A stretch of 64,000 nucleotides of DNA, taken from Pogona vitticeps (taxonomy: Eukaryota > Chordata > Lepidosauria > Squamata > Agamidae). Of the stretch, positions 23,376 through 39,732 are shown in pieces (positions within the stretch are counted from its first letter, which is position 1; every line of letters starts with the position of its first letter). The notes under the pieces are model-generated. The model was not told the origin of the DNA, made no database searches, and worked only from the letters and a program-made list of their open reading frames with translations. The stretch spans positions 19,019,501 to 19,083,500 of the forward strand of contig NC_135789.1 in the NCBI RefSeq assembly GCF_051106095.1, written 5' to 3'. Made by a program: the position numbers and the translations under genes.

Positions 23376-26003
23376 TCAGACGCCAGGCTCCTGAGTGGTG
23401 TTTGAGTCTCCTCTGTTCTGGCTTTTGAGTCTCTGGTTTGGGCGAGGCTCTCCTGGGGAGGGGTCCCCTGCTTCAACAGGAGGGGCGCTGCTGGAGGTTA
23501 GCGGCGGTTCGGCGGTGAAGGAGAGAACCGGAACGCCCACGCGGTGCCCGCCAGGGTGGGCAGGAGGGGGTGCGATTGGGGTTGCCCCCAAATCTTTTGT
23601 CAGGAGACCCGCTACAGGGTCTCATCCCCTCCTGCGCTCTCCGTCCTTATGGCTGCAACCATGCCGCGGTGTGCCTGGGACCGGGCACTGGGGGGGGGCT
23701 TTCCATGGTCGAGCGTCTGTGGGGAGTCTCCCCAGGGATGCTGAGTGCCCCCACCTGAACTGGGCGGTGGTGGTGGGGGAACCTACGTGCCCGGCTTGGC
23801 CTGGGCATCCTCAGTACAGGCTGTGCTACTTGGCCGCAGTGGGAGAGTCAAGCCTTGGCACGGAGGCGCACCCCCCCCTTTTGTCCGAAGGGGTTCTTGG
23901 GTTACCTGCTTGCTTTTGAAAAGGATGTGAAAAGGGGTGGGTGATTAGCGGGCAAGGTGCGGGGGGGGGGACCTGGTACAGAAGTGGCAGAAAAGGAGAG
24001 CAGAGGGGGAACCAGAAAGACCAGTTTAGCCAAAGAGTTTTTTTGTAAAAGGCAACCAGGGGTGGGGGTGGCAGTGGGAGGGTGGGTGGAGTGCATACAA
24101 AATTGTGAGCCTGGTGGGTCAGGCCGGTCACCCCACCCCACCCACCCTGTTTGGGCCAGCGTTGCTGGCTACTGGAGGCACACACTCAGAGGGGGAGCTT
24201 TGGACCCTCAGGGCCAGTGGGGGGGGTATCGATCCAGACCCCCTTCTGCACTTCTTTGCTTTCCACCAACCCAGGGGGAGGTGGGTGGGGTGCCTGGGCA
24301 GGGAGTCCCTCCCTCCCTCTCCATCCATCTCAGCCTCTTGGGATGAGGGCTCAGCAACACGAAGGCATTGCCCGCGCCCCCCAAGGTGGGGCGGCTGACG
24401 GGTGGGCCGGGCATGGGGTTGGGTGGAAAGCGGTGGCCATTTCTGCCGCTTTGGCTTCCTGCAGGAGGCGAAGGCGAAGGAGGTTCCCCGGCGGGGCCAG
24501 CGGCTTCCCTGTCCCAACCGAGGAGGAGGTGGGGGGCCCTGCCGCGGCCCCTGGACTTTGCTTCAGCTTTCTTTCAGCGGTGCGGGATTCCCTCCGCTGG
24601 TCTTGAGGTTGACAGGGCTTTTCTCTCTTTGCAGAGCTCCTGAGGCTAACCCTGGGGTTCTCCGGCTTGGGAGGCAAAGGGCCACACGCCGGCTGGCCGG
24701 TCCAGGGGCCCACCACTCCCCGATCCACCTCGGGCTGGCGTTGCTGCACGGGAGCCTCAGAAAGGTCAGGCGAGAGTCGAGGGGCAACTGAGCTTCCTTG
24801 GGGGCCGAGGACTGGGCACCCGGGCTTCTACGGGTCCCCCTCCGGGGGGCGGCTGAGGCCTGTGGGAGATGGTCTCTGGGGTGCCCTCTGAGTGGCTTGT
24901 GGCCCATCTCACCGTTCGCCCCCGTGGCTCACCAGGGGCCTCCGGGGTTTCTACGCTTTCTCCGGCGACCTCTTTCGGGGGCCTCGGCTGCGTGAGAAAG
25001 GGAGCTTGCCCGACAGGGAATGGTGGCGGGCCTGGCGGCTGGGGTGTCGGGGAAGCCTGTGCCCGGCGGGGGCTTCGTCCCCTCTTCCTCCTGTCCCGGC
25101 CAGTTCAAAGGCTCTGGGTGGGAACCTCCCTCTGAGCTGGGACTGGCAGGAATCGGAGGCCCAGCGGACGACAATGGGCGCCTGTGTTCGGCCCGCCTGA
25201 GGGGTGGCGCTGGGCGAGACAGGGCTGCTCTGTCTTCCAGCTTGGCCGCTGTGGGCGCCGGGCCCCTCTCCGCCCCTCCTCTGCATATGTGCTCGCTCAC
25301 ACCCACCCACACACCCCTTGCTCAGGCCCAGTGAGAACTGGCAGGCTTTCCCCCTTGAAGTCGTTGGGGCTCCTTTTCCTTTTCACCCCCAAAGCCCACT
25401 TTTTCAGCCTCTCCCCAAGAGTTCTCCCTCCCCCCTCTCTCTGGGGTGCCTTCTACCTGCACGGCCTGCCGGATGTTTGGGGGTGCAGCTCCTGGGCTCT
25501 GGGGCCAAGAGCCACAGCAGCTCAAGGGGGGGCGTTTGGGGGGCCTTGTGAGTCCCTATCTCTCTCTTCCCTTCACCAGCCCTTCAGCTCCCTTTGCCGT
25601 GACCCCTAGGCCCCACACAACGCACCCCCTCCAGAGAAAGGCACTGCCCAGGTGGCTCCTGTGCGGGCAGGGGCATCTCAGGGAAGGTGGAGGCATTGGG
25701 GGGGGGATCTGTGGAAGGAGCAGCCCGGGGGAGCCCGGCAGGGAAGGAGGGGGGTCCTGGACCAGCAACGGGGCCCCATGGAACCTGCCCCCCCGAGCCC
25801 AGGAAGGAATGCTGGGGAGGGGGACAAAGGTGTATGTAGGTGTCGGGGAGGGGAGAGGGGCCACTGCAGGGCTCCCTCGGGGGTGGCCCCGAGACCGGTC
25901 TCAGGGCCACCCCAGGAAATGGGTGCCCCAAACAGGGACTCGCGCCTCCCTCTCTCACCAGAGATGCCGCCTTCTCCCCCTTCTAGATTGCTGTGGGGCT
26001 GCC
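23376..26003. other. SPPL2B-TMPRSS9 spacer, probably with a TMPRSS9 5' non-coding exon
   Basis: No coding exon was recognised. TMPRSS9's first coding exon is preceded by a good acceptor (TTCTAG at 25981-25986, 17 nt before the ATG), so at least one non-coding exon and the promoter should lie upstream; I could not place them. The sequence is GC-rich with many G runs, so long open frames here are uninformative. Confidence 0.5.
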
Positions 26004-33000
<6,997 letters not shown>

Positions 33001-33152
33001 TGCCTCTCGGGAAGAAAAGAGAGGCCACCGAGAAAGGGGAGAGTGCCTTGTCCCCCCACCCCGGATAGGCCCTCGACAGCCTGAACGTAGCCCGTAGCCC
33101 GGGAGGTGCTGACAGCGCCCCCGCTCTGGGCCAACGTAGACCTTTTTCTCTG

Positions 33153-33158
33153 AATAAA
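33153..33158 (+). terminator. TMPRSS9: TMPRSS9 poly(A) signal (AATAAA)
   Basis: AATAAA 153 nt after the TMPRSS9 stop, followed by a GTG/TTTTG-rich stretch. This gives a short 3'UTR. Confidence 0.85.
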
Positions 33159-33420
33159 GAGGCCTTCCTGTGAAACGTGGCTCGGTGCAATTTTGCAAAA
33201 ACTGGAGGGCAAGAAATCACCTCCTGATCCTTTAGAACGTGGCTGATCCGGACCTCCCTCTCCCCCTTGACTGATCCGGGTGTGGAGAGGCCATAGGCCT
33301 CCCCCCCCCTAGCAGAACGGCTGCCCAGCCCCACTGTCCCCCCTCCCGGCTGTCCTCCGGCTTCAGTGGCGCCACAGCGAAGAGAGAGGAAACGGAGGTG
33401 GTGGGGCGGCCCGTGCTCAC

Positions 33421-33426
33421 TTTAAT
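33421..33426 (-). terminator. TIMM13: TIMM13 poly(A) signal (ATTAAA)
   Basis: TTTAAT on the + strand reads ATTAAA on the TIMM13 strand, 123 nt beyond its stop. With the TMPRSS9 signal it leaves roughly 250 bp between convergent transcript ends. Confidence 0.75.
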
Positions 33427-33548
33427 GTCTGCCCCACAGGCGGTGTCCCAGCTGGAGAAACCCGTCTCCCCCCCCCTCCCGAGTGGCCACGACCCACCCT
33501 GCCCTACGTGAGTCCGTGCAGCATGGGAAGGGCCCCGTCAGGCCGCCG

Positions 33549-34873
33549 TCACATGTTGGCTCGCTCCCGCTGCAGCCGGGAGTTGTAGGCCCTCGAGACG
33601 GTGTTCCAGGCGTCCATGTAGCGGTCCATGCACATGGCGATGCACTTCTGCGCAAGGGGAAGGAAGGAAGAACAAGAAGGGAAGGAAGGGAGAAGGGCAG
33701 TGATGATGGACAGACAGGCCAGGGTCGATCCGGGTTGGGGACCAGCGGAAGCCTCTCACTAGGCCTGCTGGTCCCTGCAAGAGCCCCACCCCACCCGGTT
33801 TCCCCACACAGAGAGGCTCACCTGCTCGGAGTTATCCAGGGAGCTCCCAGGTTTCCCGATGCACTTCCGGAAGCACTTGTCCGTCATCCTCTGGAAAGGG
33901 AGAGAGGCGGGTCAGGCCGGGAGCTCCCTCTCTGTCATGGTGGGGGATGGGAAGAGATGCCCCAAGAAGCTGCTGGATCCCCCCCAAGACACATTCACCA
34001 CGAGGGAGGGGACTGTGGCCTCGAGGGGGTGAGCCCGAGGGAGGGGCCCGAGGACCAAGGCGTGGATGTGGGCCTGTATGGGTGAGCACCCTCCTCCCCT
34101 TGGAGGAGACCCCCCCCCCGGCGCTCTTCCTCCGGCTTTAGGGAAGGGACCCAGAAAAGAGGGGAGGGAAGGAGAGCAATTCCCTCCCTCCCTCCCTCCC
34201 GTGTGACCTTCAAAGGGCTGCTGGATCTGCCCCCCAAGGAGGGAGGTTTCGGGGAGGGGATGGGGGGGGCAAAGCCAGGCAGCCCCTCTCCCGCCCTCCC
34301 TCTGGGTTGGCCCCTGCCTGGACATGATGATGGGGGCTGACCCCCTGGGGAGGGCGGTGTATCTCTCCGGAGACCCTGCAAGCCCCACCCCACCGCCACG
34401 GGGCCGAAAGGTTTCGGGTGTGTGTGTGAGAGAGCGAGGGGGACACACAAACACACACAGTGCGCAGGCGTCCTGGGGGCCACTCGTGGGGCCCTCCCCT
34501 CTCGAGGGGCCCTTGTGTGTGTGTGTGTGTGTCTCCCTTGCGAAGGGGGCGCCCCTTCCCATCACCCCCCCGACCCCATGGGGAGGCGGCCAGCCGTGGG
34601 GAGAGGAAGGCGTTCTCGAGCAGAGGGGGAAGGAGCGGTAGACTGCCTCTGGATGGGAAGGCTCCACCGCCGCCTCTCCTCTCCGGGGCACGTGGGAGTC
34701 CAGAGGTCGGCGGAGGCCGAGGAAGGAGATAGACTGCCCCTGCGCGGGGAGGCTCTCACCTGCAGGAGCTCCTGGGCGTTGGCCACAGCGATCTGGACCT
34801 TGACTTGCTCCATCAGCGCCCCCGGGTCCAGGCGGGCCCCGGAGCCGAACTCGCCGCTCCCGCCGGACGCCAT
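33549..34873 (-). CDS. TIMM13: mitochondrial intermembrane-space chaperone Tim13
   Basis: Small Tim protein; forms the TIM8-TIM13 hexamer that escorts hydrophobic inner-membrane precursors across the mitochondrial intermembrane space (family knowledge). Three exons on the minus strand: 34760-34873, 33822-33890, 33549-33647; 282 nt, 93 aa (human 95). The core [19 protein letters not shown] is essentially identical to human. The twin CX3C motifs that form the disulfides are CFRKC (exon 2) and CIAMC (exon 3). The C-terminus is [10 protein letters not shown]. The Gly/Ser-rich N-terminus begins at the ATG at 34873; the frame is open slightly further upstream, but only from a GTG, so this ATG is chosen. 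The gene is convergent with TMPRSS9 as in human. Confidence 0.97.
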
Positions 34874-35119
34874 CTCCGCCGCCGCTCCCACGGGAAGGAC
34901 TCCAAGCCCCGGCAGGCTTCGCGCGAACTCCCGCCGGAAGCCCCGCCCTTCCGGCCCTTAGAGGAAAGGCCGGCCGCCAGGCCGGGCAACGAGCGGGTGC
35001 GCCACAAGTCCGGCACCCATGCAGCCCCACTAAGCGCACCTCGCTTTCCCGGCTCGCCCCCCTCTCGCCAGGAAGGGGGGCTCGCCAGGAAAGGGGGCTC
35101 GCCCCCCTCTCGCTGGGGG

Positions 35120-35155
<36 letters not shown>

Positions 35156-35262
35156 ACGGATGGGGCGGCAGCCCCTCCCCAGCGCCCAAGCCCTCCCCTT
35201 TGTCTGCCCCGCAGCAAGCTTTCAGGGCTCCGAAAAGAACCCTGACGTCGCGCCTGCGCGCC
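34874..35262 (-). promoter_or_regulatory. TIMM13: TIMM13 CpG promoter with NRF1/CRE, ETS pair and E2F-like palindrome
   Basis: CpG-rich DNA directly upstream of TIMM13. Within 80 bp of the ATG are the palindrome TTCGCGCGAA (34918-34927, E2F-like), CCGGAAG (34934-34940), CCGCCC and the inverted CTTCCGG (34948-34954). About 375 bp upstream TGACGTCG (CRE-like, 35243-35250) abuts GCGCCTGCGCG (35250-35260), an NRF1 site, typical of nuclear genes for mitochondrial proteins. A GA microsatellite and a duplicated GGCTCGCCCCCCTCTCGC segment (near 35053 and 35096) lie between. Factor binding is inferred from motifs. Confidence 0.65.
35124..35153. repeat. (GA)n microsatellite in TIMM13 upstream region
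   Basis: About 14 GA units between the proximal ETS sites and the NRF1 site. Confidence 0.9.
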
Positions 35263-35310
35263 AAAGAACCGTCCTCCCTTTCCCCTGGGGTGACCGTCCC
35301 TGGTCTTCTT

Positions 35311-36345
35311 GCTCCACCTGGTGGCCGAACGTCCGCACTGCAGTCCGAAGGCCTCTGTCTTCCAGGCTCCGCCCCCCTGCCCCCCATGGGGCCCTAAGGC
35401 AGCTATATTTTATATGCTGCGAACCCCCTCGGCGCCCAGCTGACCCAACGGAGAAGGTTGAGGCCACCCTGCGGCGGCGGCGCCCCCTAGTGGCTTAAAT
35501 TGTGTGCTGAAGAAGCCTCCTGCGTGTCCCTCTGGCGGCCCATTTGGGTAGAGCCCTGCTTCTCTGCCATCTAGTGGCCACCTTTGAGAACGACACACCG
35601 CTGGCTCAAGGGAAAGGCCTAAGAAACCGGTACTCAGGGGCCACTCTGGTGGCACATCAGGCAACCCCTCCGTGTTTGCTCTTGTGCCATTGCACCCCGT
35701 GAGTACCCTTTAGTGGCCACATCCAGGCCACTGAATGGAGTCTATCAAAAGGCTGCACTCCCAGAGCTGACTGTCCCTCTAGTGGCTGCCTTGGTGTAGT
35801 GCACTTCCAACAACACCCTCTGGTAGGTACATCAGAAAACAGCCCCCTTGAAAAACTGCCCCCTGGTGAGTAAATCAGAGAACTGTACTGCAAAACAGGC
35901 CTCACGGGTGGCTACCGCTGGGAATTGACTAACTCTGGATGACTTCTGGTGGATAAATTGGAAAACTGCACATGAAACAGTGCCTCCTGGTGGTGGGTGA
36001 CATGTGCATCTCTACTCTTTGGTGGGCAAATGAGGAGAGGGCACTACGAAGCAGCGCCACCTGGTGGCTGCACTGGCACGGTGTACCCCACGGCACCCTC
36101 TAGTGGCCAAACTGTATTCCTGCCTTGAGTGGGGTGGTGGTGGTTTGGACTTGATGTCCTTGTAAGGCCCCTTCGAACTTGGCTTTTATAGGATTTCTAT
36201 GAAATCATAGACGTGCATGGCTTCCCACCCCAATCTGTTGAAAGGCCTAAGCCCAGAGGCCTGAGGTGCCCCCCAATGGATAAATCGTGGAACTACACCA
36301 TGGAACTTCATCCGTGGGTGGCGCTGTCCTTCGCTCTTCGGTGGC
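35311..36345. repeat. degenerate ~41-bp tandem repeat with a CTCF-like core in each unit
   Basis: At least 16 copies of a core like CCCTCTGGTGG or CCCCCTAGTGGC, all in the same orientation. The five bases ending the core (GGTGG, AGTGG or variants) start at 35320, 35489, 35534, 35573, 35648, 35712, 35781, 35822, 35865, 35907, 35948, 35989, 36021, 36063 and 36102. Copies resume at 36275, 36317 and 36340 after a CR1 fragment. In the best part the spacing is 41, 43, 42, 41, 41, 32, 42 and 39 bp. Spacers share words such as GGATAAAT, CATCAGAAAAC and GAAAACTGCAC, so the whole unit is repeated. The core matches the reverse complement of the CTCF consensus (CCACCAGGGGGCGC), so canonical motifs lie on the minus strand. 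Best copies: 35480-35494 and 36055-36069. Confidence 0.8.
36120..36210 (+). mobile_element. CR1 LINE, 3'-end fragment
   Basis: GGTTTGGACTTGATGTCCTT, then AAGGCCCCTTCGAACTTGG and an imperfect terminal ATTTCTATGAAATCATAG is the recognisable tail of chicken-repeat-1 LINEs, which end in ATTCTATG-type octamers. Only the last 90 bp are present, the usual result of 5'-truncated reverse transcription. It interrupts the 41-bp array, so it inserted after the array formed. Confidence 0.85.
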
Positions 36346-36899
36346 CACGCCGTCGTGAAACTTCTCGGGGGCTCTTGGGGGGGATCGATCCCAGGATCGT
36401 GCCAGGGTGCCACGTGGGGCTCGGGGTGCCCCCCCCAGGCCATGGGCGCTCAGTCTTCCCTCCTGCTCAGCTGATGGGGCTCCTTCCTCCGCTGGAGCCG
36501 GGTGGGTGGGTCTGGATCTCCCCCTTTACTTCCCGTGCCCCAATCCTGCCTACTGCGCCAGGCGGGTTCAGGCCAGCGCCGGACAGGGCAAGAAGGGGGG
36601 GGGAGTCCTGCTCGACATTCACACACCCCCAAAATCAGGACTGGGAGGGGCAGGAGAGAAAACACCCCAGCTCTTTCTGGGGTGGGGTGCGTTGGGGGGA
36701 TGTTCCAGGGAACGCTCCAGTCCTGAGGCGGCTCTGGGGGCTCCTCAAGGCTGGCCCTGTCCCGCCCCACCAGTGCCCTTCCCCGGGGGGGGGCTGAGGG
36801 GGCAGCTGTGGGGCATCCCAAGAATGGGAGGGGGCGAGCCCTGGGGGACACAGACCTGGGGGGGGCTTCCCTTGCGGGGGAGGGCGGAGGCCGGCTTCC

Positions 36900-37288
36900 C
36901 CGAGGGGGGCTCCCTCCCTCCCTCTCTCGGCTGGGGGGGGGCTCAGAAACCCCTGCCAGGTTGAGGGCGGGCGGGGTGTCCCGGGGGCCTCGGGCAGCAG
37001 GAAGCTCCTCGGTCCATTGGGGGGGGCTGCTTGGGGATGATGGGCTCTGCAGTCCTGGCCCCTCTACAGCGCCGGGCGCCCCCTCGGGCTTTTCCCCCGG
37101 CGCTGGGGGTGGGGTGGGTCGGACGCGCGCTCCCGCCTCGCCCTCGCTCCGCCTCTGCGCGTCCCCTGAGGCGGCGGCCGCGCTGAGGAAGAGGAGGGAG
37201 GGAGGAAGGCGGGTAGGAGGAGGAGGAGGAGGAGGAGGAGGAGGATGGCAGCGGCGGGGGAGGCGGCGGCGGCGGGCAGCCGGCCCAG
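36900..37288 (+). promoter_or_regulatory. CpG island and candidate LINGO3 first exon
   Basis: CpG density peaks at 37080-37290 (ACGCGCGC, GCGGCGGCCGCGC) and ends in CCCAG followed by GTGAGTGG, a near-perfect donor at 37288/37289. A (GGA)n run at 37219-37242 precedes an ATG at 37243, but that frame codes only Ala/Gly/Glu and leads to no recognised exon. LINGO3, the next + strand gene, begins its coding exon right after an acceptor at 52195, so this is the natural source of its 5' exon. That implies a 14.9 kb intron. Inference only. Confidence 0.5.
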
Positions 37289-37291
37289 GTG

Positions 37292-37353
37292 AGTGGGGGG
37301 GGAAGGAGGGAGTGGGGGAGCTTGGGGGGGGGAAGGAGGGAGTGGGGGAGCTT
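37292..37353. repeat. two-copy ~31-bp tandem duplication, G-rich
   Basis: GAAGGAGGGAGTGGGGGAGCTT occurs twice in direct succession just after the CpG-island donor, each copy preceded by a run of eight G. The copies are almost identical, so the duplication is recent. Confidence 0.8.
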
Positions 37354-39692
37354 TTCCGCGCCCCCCCGCCATTCGCCAGGACCGGGCCCCCGAGGAGCGC
37401 CCCTTCCCTCCCTCTCTCCGAAGGGCGGGGGAGGCACCGGGTGGGGTGCGGTTTGGGGGTGGGACACCCCCCTCGCGCCCCTCTGTTTTGGGGTCAGCCA
37501 CAGGAGCCCCGACTGGAGTGGGGGGAGGTGGGGGGTCAATCCTCTGAGAGGGGGGCTGGGGGGGAAGAGGGTGGGGGGCGGTCCAGATTCTCCAGTCAGT
37601 GCCCCCCCTCTGCGGGCCCGGACCCTGGGTGCAAGGGCTGCGCCCCCCCCGCGTGATGGAGGGGCCCAGAAGAGAGGGGGGGCGGCGGGGATCCTGCTCA
37701 ATCTGGAGGGGGGGTGCGCGGGGATTGGTGCAGCCCCGAGAACGGAGCGCCTTGCGCGGGAGGGGGGGAGAGGAATTGGGAGGGGCCTGCCCCATCTGGA
37801 CGGGGGTGCAAAGGAGCCCCAGGGAAGTTGGGGTGCAAGGACCTTGGAGGTTGCCCCCCAGCTGCTTTGCCTTCTCAAAGGGTCTAGGCTTCATTGCCCC
37901 CCCAACCCCAGCGGCCTCTCCCCCAGCCCCTTCTCCATCCTGCCCCAAATCTCCTCTCTTTGCTCCTCAGAGCAGCGGAGTGCAGAAGGCGCTGGGTGTG
38001 TGTGTGTGTGCTGGTCCGCCCCCGCCCCCAATTCCTGGGTCCCGCTCCTGACTCATCCCCGCCTGCAGGGCTTGACTCTGCATGTGGAAGAGCTCCCCCC
38101 CCCATCTGCACATGGGGTGGGAATCAAAGTGGCTGGGTTTTGGCAGCTCATCCACCCCCACCAGCACCCCATCTGCCCCTTTCCAAATTAGGGGGCGGGG
38201 GGAGGTGGACTGTCTCAAAAGGGTCCATGCGCACCATCGCCTCTGCACCCTCCCTCCCTGAGAAGAAAAGGCCCCTCTTTTTCTGCCGGCGACTTCCATG
38301 GGGGGGTCTTGCTCTGTTTTTTTGGGGGGGGCTCTTGGGGGCTCTTACTTGGCCCACGAAACCTGTGGTTCTGGGCCAATGATTTCAGCGGCCCAACCTG
38401 GTCTGGAGAGGAAGAGGAGGAGGAAGAGGAGGAGAACGCTGGCCAGGGGGATGATGGATTGGGTCCTTGCACCTCGGTCTCCCTCCCCCGGATGCTTTCC
38501 AGGTTCTCCTGGCACGCAAGGCTCGGCCGGCCGCTTTTAGCCTCCCTCCCGAAGGAGGAGGCCACGCTTTTGGCTTTTGGCCCCGTTGGCCCAGCCCTGG
38601 CACCTGGCGGTGGGCGATCGGAGCTGGCTTGGGCACCCTTTCCCTCTCCGGGAAAGATTCCTGGATCGTGGCTCGGCCGCTTCTCTTCTGACGATGGAAA
38701 GGGGGGGGGGCTCAGGCCCCCCGGAGGCTTCCGTGCCTTCGAAATGTGCTCCCAGGCAGAGGAAGGTGTGTGTGGGGGGATGCCACTCCGTGCAGAGGGC
38801 CCGCACCCGTGGCCGAGGCTGATTTTCAAATTCCTACCCTTGTGGCCGTCCATGGCCTTTGGCTTCAGCCTGCAGGCCAGGGTGGGGAGGGGGTCCCTGG
38901 CCCCCTTCCTTTCCGAGGCCGGCCTGCATCCTGCTTGTGGGATGGGGAGCAAGAAAGATTGAGGTTGGGGTGCACGTGGCTGAGCGGGCCCGTTGGGGGT
39001 CCCCCCCTCAAGGGGGCCGGGAGAGAGGCTCTTGGGTGACTGGCAGTGTGAATCCCCCTCCCTCCCTCTTCCCTCCTTATCTCGCCCCCCCAGTGTAGTC
39101 TTATTTCCAGTTGTGGTGGTGATTGGGGGGGGGGGGAAAGAGGAATGTCGTCGCATGAGAGCGCCCCCGGCTGGACCGGTCTGGGGCCTGCCAGGCCAGG
39201 GGGGAGCCACAGCCGCCGCCTGTCCAGTTTGATTTTTCCTGGGATCCCCGCAGGCGGAAGTGGAAGGGGAGCCCTGGGGGTGGGGGTGGCGGCAGGCGGT
39301 GTTGCAGCCCTCCCTTCAGAAACCCCCTTTTTATGGCCCCTCTGCCTCTAAGGGGGCTCCCTTGAGACCTCCCTCCCCCCAGGTACCTATCTCTCCCTCT
39401 CTGTCTCATGGATGCTGGGAGGCGGCCAGGGACCCTCTCCAGCCCCAAGGGCTTCTCCCCCCCCCCGCCGCCTTTCCTCCTGTCCTGTCCCTGGGCATCC
39501 TTTTGATTTTCTCCGGAGGGTCCCCACTCCGGTCGTCCTCTGACCGACTGGCTGCGAGGGAGGAAGCCCAGAAAGGGCTGGAGTCCCCGGCTGTGGGGTC
39601 AGCCGCTTGGTGGCTGTTGGGGAATCCGGTCGGCGGGGGGGGGGCTTTTGTAGAGCCCAGAGCAGGAATGGCAGGGGACGATGGGGATGGGT

Positions 39693-39697
39693 GTGTA

Positions 39698-39718
<21 letters not shown>
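39693..39718. repeat. (GT)n then (GA)n microsatellite
   Basis: GT units followed by GA units to about 39732. Confidence 0.9.

Positions 39719-39732
<14 letters not shown>

Noticed and set aside
35311-36345. CRISPR-like array
   Set aside because: Units are degenerate and spacers are themselves repeated, in a vertebrate genomic context; it is a minisatellite with CTCF-like cores.
37243-37288. ATG and Ala/Gly/Glu frame at the CpG island as a coding first exon
   Set aside because: No downstream exon of matching phase or homology was found; the trinucleotide GGA/GCG runs explain the open frame.
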